This document shows positions 31,643 through 43,500 of a stretch of 64,000 bases of DNA, in pieces (position 1 is the first letter of the stretch; every line of letters starts with the position of its first letter). The stretch is taken from assembly GCA_012064415.1 (NCBI GenBank), contig SSNU01000144.1, positions 919,084 to 983,083 on the forward strand, read 5' to 3'. Below the pieces are notes generated by a model. The model made no database searches, had not been told where the DNA came from, and saw only the letters and a list, made by a program, of their open reading frames with translations. Origin of the DNA: Gyrodactylus bullatarudis. Taxonomy: Eukaryota > Platyhelminthes > Monogenea > Gyrodactylidea > Gyrodactylidae. The position numbers and the translations under genes are program-made.

Positions 31643-34234
31643 TTAAATCTTAATCTTGTTTTTTATTGTTTGGAAATACTTGAATAATTCTTGCTTGTAA
31701 GTAATCTCCTCTAGGAGAGAATCTTTGAGCTCATTCATGGATTGGATGATGAAGGAATTCTTTTTTTTATTTTGTTCAATATTCATTTTGTAAATGGGAC
31801 AATGACTTAGATAATTTACAATTTGAGATGAGGCTAGATTAAGATTTTCTATGTACCTATCATTCTTTGTCTTCAAAACACGGTTCAGTATTCTGTTTAA
31901 CTTGTTCAACTTCTGTTGATGAATTGTCAAGAAGTTGGATAAATTTGTGTTCACTTCCTTCACGCAGGCTTCATGGTCAGTTTGAAAATTTCTACAATTC
32001 CTGAGAAACAACTTGAGCTGTTCAATGAAATCATGTTCATTAAAGTTCTTGAGCATATACCGTTCAAGATCAAATTTCATTTGAGAAAAAAAACTTTGAT
32101 CGTCAGTCGGTAGATCATTTTTTGATTTTCTAAGAAACTCAACAATTGACTGATAAAGATTTTCCGATTTTATTCTGAAACTGCTCATGGAATAAGAGTT
32201 TTTTGATTTGTCCGCAGGAATAAAAAATAAGGCTGGAACGTAATCTGATTGAAACTCCCAAGGTAAAGATACCTCGTAGACGTCGACTCTAGAAAAATTA
32301 GCGATAAGAAAACTTACAGGTAAACTTTGATCCTTGGGTATTCTTCGAGTATGTTAGTCACAATTGTCTTTAATAAACGATGCGAGAATATACATGATTT
32401 AGTATACTGAATCAAGAGGATATCTGATTTTGACTGATCATTATTAAATAGTTCATGAATAGATTTTTCACTGTACAAATGTTGAAATTCAGAATAAAAG
32501 ACCGTTTCAATTGAATTATAATGAGGTCTCAGTGAATTTTTATAATATAGTCTGATGAAATCAACTAGAAACTCATATTCTGATTAAATTATACTTACTG
32601 TAGTCCTTGATTTGATTAGACCGATTCATTTGATAAACTTGGGTAAGCTGTAAGGGAGAAATGTAAGATAATTTTTCAAATTACATTATGGGTTAATATT
32701 GATACATCTGGCACGGAAAAATTCGACCACTTGAACAATTTGCCATTTTTAACTATTTCGTCGTCGAAAAATAAAACTTCAAGCCCACCGTTATAGTTTT
32801 TATCACAGTCTATGCCGTGAAATTGCTTTTTTATTGAATTAATATCTATTGAGTTGATGAAATCTTCAAATTCTTCAGAATTTTCATCTTTGTCGCAGCA
32901 GTGCATATACAAACGATTTATATGCCTATATAGATCTAGTGGTATCCTCTTCTCGTATTTACTTTCATTACTGTAACCATAGTGATAGTAGAGTAAGAAG
33001 TTGAAAGATTTCTCGATAAATTCTGGGAAATATCATGAATATTTTACCTTTGAAATATGGATCCTTTATCAAATATAGATGCTGGATTCTTTCAAGCCTT
33101 TTAGCGCGATCATAGAAAAAGTTTATAGATGCATTCTTATCACAGTTACCAATGGGTAGGTATTCACAAGAAGATAAATGATTTTCTCTGATTTTATCGC
33201 CCAAATTAAAAAGCCTAGGACAAATATCATTTAATCTTTTCTTTTGATTAAATTCTTGCTTCAAATTTGAGATTAATCTATTTGCATAATGGATAAAGTC
33301 AAATGTCTCGTCATTACAATGTTCGTTAGCAAGTTTCATCAGAGAATACTATTATAAAATTAAACCAGAAAACTAACTATGAATTTGATATTTTTGTAAT
33401 CCTTGGCTGATTGTCGAACATTGAAAATTAGCTTATCTTTTTGAAGATTCAAAACCCGAGAAGCAATGCTCTTATCAGTGGCACAATAAAAATGTTGGGA
33501 TAAATTTATCAGACGAGTTGAATTGATTGGTTGATCAGAATCTCTCCTTCTTAAAGTCATCTCAGGAATAGAGGTAGATAAAATAACTTTTAATTTGAGG
33601 AAACATTGTGATTTTAATTTCAGCAAGTCCTTAACAATTATTTTCCATTGAAAATTACGCAATAATGACTTGACGGGAACAAGCAAGTGAATCTATAAAG
33701 AATTAATTATATTGAACTAACTTGATCTTCAACTATAAGATTTAAGCTATCGCGATCAAGCTTTTCATATACCATGAAATTGTCAAACTCTCGAACCAAA
33801 AGGAGAAAATGATAATGGGAATTTATGCTCTTGGATAAAATGAATGGCTCAGAATGTTCTGGCAGAATGCCATAAACAATAGGATTTCTGAAGTAGGCAT
33901 TTTGCTTTTTAAGAGATATTTCCTTGTTATTCCAATTATTAAATAAGAAAAAAGGAAATTGAAATCCACTATTTTCTTTGAAATTCCGTAGTCGTTGGAT
34001 TAAAGAGATACTTTCCCGATCCCAATGTGAAAAGGCAACAGATATGAGCTTCTTATTTTTATACAAATTATTAAGTTCATCAGAAGAAGCCCAAAATACT
34101 TCACTGATATTTGAGCAATCGTCAAAAAGTGGCTTCGAATAATTCGGCATATCTGTCATTTTGAAATTCATTAGACCACTAAGCCAATTAAGACACAAAA
34201 TCAAGATCAATAAGATCATGCTAAAATTCTTCAT
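31643..34234 (-). CDS. TXNDC11: TXNDC11-like ER thioredoxin-domain protein
   Basis: TXNDC11 is a large ER protein with divergent thioredoxin domains, linked to DUOX maturation and ER-associated degradation. The start chosen is the ATG at 34234, giving a hydrophobic leader (MKNFSMILLILILCLNWLSG). An N-terminal thioredoxin-like domain follows (LISVAFSHWDRESISLIQRL) with no cysteine pair. A cysteine-containing middle region includes YMHCCDKDENSEEF and a Glu/Asp-rich part. A C-terminal thioredoxin domain reads LLIQYTKSCIFSHRLLK, then VDVYEVSLPWEFQSDY, then VPALFFIPADKSK; the PWEF..LFF pattern is typical of TXNDC11. A helical, coiled-coil-like tail ends the protein. The redox motif is CIFS, not CxxC. 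Introns are mostly 25-29 nt. Assignment rests on domain order and the C-terminal block. Confidence 0.65.
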
Positions 34235-34558
34235 TAGAAACGATAAGATTCTCGGGACATTTTCCTCACTAAATTTTATTTTATAGCGCAAGAATAATAG
34301 CATTTTTAGTGAAACTGCCACATTTTAAATTTTTAATGATTTGAATTGTCAACTTATAGTAATAAAGTTGAAAAACAAAGAGTTTGTTTGAATCAAATTC
34401 AATTAACCGCATTAAATAAAAATAAAATATGGCATCTTGATAAGCATTCTTATTATCCCCTTTAGAATTAATCGATTTACTGATAATTTAATTAGAAAAC
34501 TGCTTGTCTAAAGCTTGTGTTTCCAATTTTTTTCTATTTCAACTGGAATTTTATTAAA
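34235..34558. promoter_or_regulatory. Divergent region, TXNDC11-like / CHD7
   Basis: 324 bp of AT-rich DNA between two opposite start codons, containing both 5' UTRs and promoters. No motif assigned. Confidence 0.45.
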
Positions 34559-37500
34559 ATGAATAACAACCGTGGATATAATTACCCAGATTCTCAACAG
34601 AACTTTATGCAAGGTGATAACCCTATTTCAAGTTCTAAAAGTCCTTATCCTGTTGATAACTCTTTGACATATCAAAATTATTCTATGTCAAATATTCCTG
34701 CGAATTCTAACAATCAAATGTATTATTCAAACCAACAAGGATTTAATCCTTCTTGTGAACAGTCGTACTCTCTACCTCAAAGTACTTATCCTTCCAAGCA
34801 GTCTTTTAACTCATCATGGAATACTAACTACTCGCAACAAATGATGTACAACCAAATGCCTGGTTATAATACTCAAGGAAACTGGAACTCCACAACTGGA
34901 ACTTATGATCAGTCAGTTCAGAGTCCTTCATGGAATCGTCCGCCAGATCCATATAGAATGCAGCCAAATCCTTCCAATCCTAAGGATCCATATCAAATGG
35001 GTTATGCTAATACTTATTATAATAATAGCCAGTCAAAACCTCTTTATAATAACCAGTATAGTTCACCATATCCCTCTAACTCACAGCCACCATATCCTCA
35101 GACTAGCAGTGTACAAGATGTACAGTTTCAACCTAATCTAAGCCAAAAGATTCCTGAAAATGATTCCAGTTATATGCAGCATTATAGCTCTCAAAGGAAT
35201 AAATTTGAGGAAAGTCTTGCTAGTCCTCTCTTGCCACCTCAGACAAATTCCAAGTCACCTGCTAATAATCCCATCACATCTCAGTCACGACAGCCAAATA
35301 TGACACCACAGAATCAACAATCAATCGCCCAAAATCCTGTAATTTCTCATTCAATGCCACCTAGTATGAATCCAAATATCTACTCAAATCCTTCTAAACC
35401 TAGTTCAAATCTTTATTCTGATGCAAATATTAATTACTCAAATTATCCTAAACCAAACGGTGATATCAATCAATCTCATATATCCTCTGACCCCATTATT
35501 CATGATAGTCAGCAACATTTTGCATTCCAAAATAATCAAAACTTGCCTAATAATGATAAACAATTAATTTCTCCTATTATGGCTGATCCCATCAAATTGC
35601 CTCCTCAAGCATTGATCGGAAGTCCGTCAAACAATATGATGCAGTGCAGTACTAATTTGATTAACGAACAACCTACTGTCAATGATCAAACTAAACTCGT
35701 TAACCAGCATAAAATCAATGATCAAAATTTAATCGATCATACTCCTAATTTATTAACAACTCAAGTTGACAATGTCAAGACTCAAGTCCCATTAGAAGTT
35801 GAATTCGATTTGAATATTAAAATTAAAGGTTCAGAGGTAATTTAATTTATTAATTAAAATTTCCAATTGAAAATTCAAATCATCATTTTTAGACAAAAGA
35901 AGATCTATTGGCCGACAAGAATATTGATTTGAAACTTGAAGGTGCCATTGATGAGTCAAAATTTCAATCTAATAATGATCTTGATGAATACTCTCCTAAA
36001 AAATCACCCGTTATTCCGAATCTCACTTGTGAAATTAATAATGAAGATAACGAACAAAAGCTGATTGAGGAAATTCCATTAGTTAATAATTCAACTTCGA
36101 ATTCTCCTTGTACAGGTCCACCAGCCCTGACTAATCAAGCTGCTGAAATAGAATCTCAAAAAGGTTTTCAACTACCTGTAAGTTATTATTGTAAGAATCA
36201 ATTATTTTTTCTCATATTATTAATTCAAGATCACTGAAAATATTAAAACTGAGGAAATATCGGAAGAAATTCCTCCAGCGATGCATTTTCCTCAACCTAA
36301 ATTCAATGAACCTATGGAAATAAAAATTCCCTCAGAAACATCTCAGGATACTCCAAATCAAAATACACCAACAACATCAAGTTCATCTCCTAACAAAACT
36401 GAAAAAAATGTATGCTTTTAAAAATTTTCTTTTATTATTTTTTATTATAACTCTATTTTACACCAGGCTAAGCTAAAACGAAAAAACAGTAAAACTCCAA
36501 AATCAAGCTCTGATGTTGGGTTAGGAGAAGAGGTCCCAAGTCCAACTAAACCAAAGAAAAGAATCTCTAAAAAGAATTTATCTCTCGAATCAAAACCTGC
36601 CTCTTCAGATAATGCGGCTATTTATCAAATTAAAGATGAATACACATTTGAGTCAAATGAAGACGCTCCACAATTAAATTTTGCTGATGCCAACCAATCA
36701 AAAAAGAAGCGGGGAAAGAAGAGAAAAGATTCTGGTCAAGAATCAGTTAATCAAAATGCAACTGTTGGCAAGAGAGGTAAGAAACCGAAATTAGAGGCAT
36801 CTAAAGATGATGAATCTTTTCCTTTGACAATACCCGTTTGCCCATCCAAGTCTGAGGACCCTGAAGAGGATCTTCCCAGTTTAATTGATGATAGTATGAC
36901 TATGAGTAATCCTGTGGATAATGTTGTTGATTCAGTTCAAGATGAAGTTGCACAAGATCAGGAAGAAATAGATCACAAGATGAATCTAGTGAACAAATCC
37001 ATTGAAACTAAAGAAACTACAACAATAATTCGTCCACAAGACAATAATAAAAAATCAAAGAAAAGACCTATTTCAACTCTAATAAAAAAGAAGAAGAAAA
37101 AGTCTATTGAAGAAGATGAGAATTCCGATAATTCTGATCCTGATGTTAGCCATCGTGTCTCCAGAAAAAATGATGAAGACCGCCGGTCAAGCCGAAAACA
37201 AGGTCAGAATGTCAAATATAACATTGAAAGTGTTGACTTTGGTCTCTCTGATGATTATGAGGACGATGACGAAGATAAATGTGGTGATAGTAATCAGAAT
37301 GGCCTTGCTCTATTCAACAATGAAGGTAGCGAAGTGGAAATAAAAGTAGTTGAAAAGATTCTTGGTCGACGCATGGGCAAACGAATAATGGATAAATTGA
37401 CCACTACGACAATAATTGAAAATCCTAATTCTATTGTAAAAGAAGAGACAAGCTCAGTTGATTCACAAGGAAATGCTGGTGATTCTGAACAGAAGATCGA

Positions 37501-40500
37501 ACCAGAGGAAATAAAGACTCAAGTAAAAACTGAGGAAATCGAGGAAACAGTTGAGGAGTTCTATGTCAAATACAAAGGATTGTAAGTTATACATTGTTAT
37601 CATAATCAATGCTTTTATTCTTTTGAAAAAACAAGTTATTTGAAAATTTTTATCACACACATAATACATATATATCAAGACATGCATATGCATATAAATT
37701 CTTTTCTCATTTTATAAAAGAAGACAAATACATTTAAAAGATGGAATAACTCACCCCTATTCCTCTCTGATTGGCACACTATTTGCTTTTTTCCTTTTTC
37801 TCATCTCTTTCTCTTTCTCTCTCTCTCTCATATATTCTACACAAAGAAATAAATGGATATCATTTTTTCCAATTTGAATTTATTTGTCTATCATATTGTT
37901 ATGTGACAATTATATTTTCCTTCTTGAAATCTTTACAATTCATCTCAAGTTTTTCTATGATATTATAGTTTGTGCGTGTGTATCATTAATATATCTCGTG
38001 GTTATCACAAGTATTACTAATATTTGAAATGTGAAAGGATGGGTAGAGGGAACTACTTTACTTAATTCATTTTTCGAATATCTATCGATTGAAATTTGGT
38101 CTCAATGAAACTAATAAATCATCACTTTTTAAATTATTGTAAAATTAATTTTAACACATTAAATAGAATATATATATTGACTTTATTCTTAAAAAATATC
38201 AAATATTGTCCTTACGTTAGATTATCGTTATAGAATTTTCCTCTTACTTTGAAATCCAAGTTGAATTGATCTAAATCTTTTCACCTTACAGATCTTATCT
38301 ACATTGTGAATGGAAAACAATTGATGAAATTAACGATCCAAGATTTATGCAAAAAGTCAAACGATACTACTCCAAATTCGGAATGGACGATTTTGCTGAT
38401 GTAAGTTGATTCAATTTTCTGATAATTTAATTTTATTCTATTTCCTAAAATAATGGATTTTTTATTTAAAAATATTTCATTAGAATTCTGGAGTATCAAA
38501 TTATCAATATTTTTCATAAGGGGTAAATACAAAAAGAATAGGTAGGGTGAGTAAAATAGTCAAATGAAGTATAATAGGTGATATTCGAGGTATTTCCAAA
38601 AACAATGGGAATATGATCAGTGATCATTGATCACTTTTAATATCTGGGGTAGAGAAGTATTCATATACAATGGGATATACCAATATATATGGTCAAATAT
38701 AATAGATCAATCGAAGGTTTAATCTGTATTAATACCTATTTTGTACCTATTTTTCTAAGCTCAATGAGTCAATTCGAAGTGGTAATCTTACTGAAATCTT
38801 ATTTAGGACCTAAGTCTCTGCCAAAAATTAAGCTAGAAATAGGCTACAAAATTTTAAATATCACATTAAGCATTATTGAATTCAATCCGAGAAAGAACAA
38901 CTCTTAAATTTCATAAATATCTAATCTTCATGTACTTGTGTAAAAATTTTTGAGCTTAGAAAAATAGGTACAAAATAGGTATTAATACAGATTAAACCTT
39001 CGATTGATCTATTATATTTGACCATATATATTGGTATATCCCATTGTATATGAATACTTCTCTACCCCAGATATTAAAAGTGATCAATGATCACTGATCA
39101 TATTCCCATTGTTTTTGGAAATACCTCGAATATCACCTATTACACTTTATCTGACATTTATTGTTTTTGTGTTTTTAGCCCTTTTCATAATTATTATTTA
39201 ATTTGAACGATATCACTAAATCCCATCCACTATATTAACCAAAATATTTTCATAATTTTAATTTAGGAAGATGACTTACTCTTCAACATGGATTATATTG
39301 AAGTTGAACGCGTTCTCGATGTGAGATTATTCAAGGACGATGAAATGATAGATGAAGATCAAAAACAGGAAACTTGTCTCAAAAAGTCTCAAAAGAAAAA
39401 GTTGAAAAAATCATTTGAGCGTAATAGTGATGAAGGAGAACCAAGTAGTGTTCCAAGTAACGAACTAGATGATGTCATGACTACAGCAACAAACACTACC
39501 TCGAATTCAAATCCAACTTGTGAAGAAACTAATGAAAATATGATGAATGATTCTAAAAATGAAAATGGTGAAAGTCAAATCTCAACTTATTATCTTGTTA
39601 AATGGCGAAGTCTCCCATATGAAGAATCAACATGGGAACTAGCTCAAGATGTTGATCCTCGAAAAGTCAAATTATTTTATAAATATCGCTATCCATCTCC
39701 AGAAATGAAGCCATCTCCTAGGGATTCCCAGAAAAAAGTAAGTCTAATGAAAATAATTTTAATTCAAATAATATTTTATCATGAAAATAGATTATCAGAC
39801 CTGATCCAAAGTCGTGGAATGCAATAAAAATTGATGACCAAAGCTATAAGAATAATAACAAACTCAGAGAATACCAAATTGAAGGTGTTAATTGGCTTGC
39901 ATTCTGTTGGTACAACAAACGAAATTGTATCCTTGCTGATGAGATGGGCTTAGGAAAAACTGTACAATCTATTTGTTTTGTTTTGGAAGTCTTTAAAGCT
40001 GGCGTGACAGGTCCATATTTAATCATTGTACCACTCTCAACTGTGGGCAATTGGTCTAGAGAATTTGAAAACTGGTCCGATTTAAACATAGTCGTCTACC
40101 ATGGATCTTCAGTATCTCGGTCTATGATTCAAGAATATGAAATGTTCTACAAGAAAAGTAAAAAACCGAATTCCGGCTATCGGAATGACATCTACAAATT
40201 TAACGCTGTTATAACAACTTTTGAAGTGCTCATGAGTGATATTGAATTTTTCGGATCTATCAGTTGGTCGTTATGCATTATCGATGAAGCTCACCGTCTC
40301 AAAAATAAAAAGTGTAAACTTGGAGAAGGCTTGAGGTACCTCAATCTTGATCACCGAGTCCTTTTGACTGGTACACCACTTCAAAATAATGTTGAGGAAC
40401 TTTTCGGTTTATTGAACTTTCTTGAGCCAGAGAAATTCTCATCTGTTACCAATTTTCTTGCTGAATATGGGGAACTAAAGAATGAAGAACAGGTGGAAAA

Positions 40501-43500
40501 TTTAAAAAGTGTTTTGAAACCAATGATGCTTCGACGATTGAAGGAAGACGTAGAAAAAAGTCTTGCCCCAAAAGAGGAAACTATCATCGAAGTTGAGCTG
40601 ACAAATATGCAGAAAAAGTATTACCGAGCAATAATGGAAAGGAATTTTACCTTTTTATCTAAAGGTTGTTCAGGATCATCTTTGCCAAGTCTTTTGAATA
40701 TCATGATGGAGCTGAGAAAATGTTGTAATCATCCATTTCTAATCAGGGGCGCTGAGGATTCAATTCTACAAGAAATGCGAACTTCTGATGAAAAAATGAT
40801 GAAGTTGCCAACAGAAGAATCTAAACTATTTCATGCTCTTATATATGCCTCAGGAAAACTAGTTCTTATCCACAAATTGCTTCCCAAACTGAAGGCTGGT
40901 GGTCATAAAGTTCTAATTTTCTCACAAATGGTTAGAATATTAGACATTCTAGAGGACTACATTGTTCATCAAGGGTATGTTATTTTCTTAAATATATATT
41001 CGAAATACCTATAACTTTTTAATTAATTTTTAGATATCAGTTCGAAAGAATCGATGGTCGTTGTCAAGGTTTGATGCGCCAAGAAGCTATTGATAGGTTT
41101 TCTACAAATCCCGATAAATTTGTCTTTCTGCTCTGCACTAAAGCTGGGGGTCTTGGTATTAACTTGACTGCCGCAGATGTAGTTATAATTTATGATTCTG
41201 ATTGGAATCCTCAAAATGATCTCCAAGCACAGGCAAGATGTCATCGTATTGGTCAGGAAAAATCAGTTAAAGTTTATCGTTTGATCACTAGGAACACCTA
41301 TGAAAGAGAGATGTTTGACCGAGCATCGCTTAAACTTGGTCTTAACAAAGTTGTTCTTGAGAATATGGGAGGCCCAAAAAAGTCCTCAGAGACTGGTCGT
41401 CCCGGACAACTTTCAAAACAGGAAGTAGAGGCTCTTCTCAAAAAAGGGGCCTATGGAGCTTTGATGGATGATGATAAAGCTGGGGAAGACTTCTGCGAAG
41501 AGGATATTGATCAAATCTTACAATCTCGAGCTCAAGTTGTCACCCTTGAAAAAGCTGAAAAAAATAACTCATTTTCTAAGGCGACATTCACTGTATCCAA
41601 TAACAAAGATGATATTGAATTAGATGATCCTCAGTTCTGGCAAAAATGGGCGAAAAAAGCTGGTATGGTTGAGACTCCTGTTGGTTTGGAAAACATGATT
41701 TGTGAGCCAAGAATCCGTAGACAAACGACACGATACTCCGCTCAAATTGATGACAATTCTGTTAGAGATGGATCAAACTCCAATAAAGATAATTCTATTT
41801 TTGATTATTCTGATGCAGAATCAAAATCTTCGTTTGATGATGACGATCAAGATGCTGGACGTAAGAAGAAATCGAAAACCCTACGTAACGAAGTTCCACT
41901 TGAGAAACAAGATTTAACTAAATTAGAAAAGTTCTTGATGACTTTTGGATGGGGTCGTTGGAAGGAATTTCATACTCAAGCTAATCTGAAAAAGCCTGTT
42001 TCAAGTAATTTGAATACTGATTTTATTTATTGTATTTTTTTTCATTGATATTATTTTCATTAGCTGGATATATAATTCGCGTTTGCAAAGCAATAATCGC
42101 ATTCTGCATGGCCTATCATCCAGTCAACTCTGATTTGAAGACTCGTCTTTTTCTTGGGGAACTTATCAAGCACCATAAAGATACAGTCCTTGATCGATGC
42201 TCCATTCAAGACATTCAAAATAAAATCCAAAGTTTTTTGAATGGTCATTCTGTAGACATTATTCAGACCAGTTCTATTATTAGTGTTGATGAAGCTGAAA
42301 TGATATTACAATGTGATAGTTTTCTTAAGCATTTACAGAGAACTGGAGATAAGCTTCTCAACAGGATTGAACAGATTTATTTCCTGAGTACTGAAATAAT
42401 CGGTTTGGAATTGGGAAATAAATTTTTGAATAATGCCATCGAATGTGATGATTTTGTTGAACTAGAAGATAAACTTCCTACTTCGGAACAGTTATCTCTC
42501 GAACCAAATGTTGAATGGTGGGATAAATGTGCGGACAAATGCTTAATATTAGGAATCTTCAAGCATGGCTGGGAGAAATATATACCTATGCAAAAAGATA
42601 GATCATTATGTTTTGCTCGAAGAATAGCTGATTACAACCAAAGAATTGCCGATTCCAATCAAAATATTGACCTTGATGAAGATGCTGATGAGGAAAGATC
42701 TAGCACAACAGAGAAGCCAGACACAGCAGTTACACCTGGTGCTGAGAATAGTGATATTGAAATGGAAGATGGCAACTTTGACAATGGATCAGATAATAAT
42801 GATGATTTAAAGAAAAAATCGAAACTCAAATCCCATAAGAAAAAGCCCCAGATGGCTGCATGGACAAAGTTGAAAACAGCATCAAAAAAGAAAAAGAATT
42901 CAAAATTGGATACTATTGATGGAGAAACTGACGTATCCACAAATGAGCCCCCTAAATCTTTTCCATCTTCAATTGAGCTCAATATTAGGGTGAGAGCACT
43001 AATGAACTTCCTTATCAAGGAATTTCAAAATAAAAACAATGATCAAACCCTGGCTCTCCTTGAGGAGAAAAATATTGACTTTTCTATCCCCGTGCCTGCC
43101 GATACCAAGGATGTTAAATGGTCAAGAAGAGAAGAAACTGACTTTTATCGTGTTGTGAGTAGTTTCGGGGTTGAATTAAACCGTCCAATACGAATAAATT
43201 TCTTCAATAAAGAAAAGACTAAGTCACCAGAATCTTTAAATCCATCCCTTCCCTTACCAAGAAATTCATCATTCTATAATTGGTCAAATTTCAGACAAAT
43301 GGCTAACCTTGGACGTAAAACCGATCAATCTATCACTGACTACTATCATGCTTTCTATAAAATGTGTCAAAGAGTTTGCAAGAGACCAAATCATCCATCA
43401 ATGGATCATATTGGTAGCAATGTTACATCCACTTCAGCTGGTATGTCAAACGCTGGTCAAGAGCTTAATATCGATCTTATAACTGAAGAACGAGCTAGTA

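Noticed and set aside
38689..38907. 72-codon plus frame spanning one arm and the loop of the CHD7 intron hairpin
   Set aside because: It starts from a non-ATG codon inside the inverted repeat, has no motif, and there is no other sign of an element-encoded protein.
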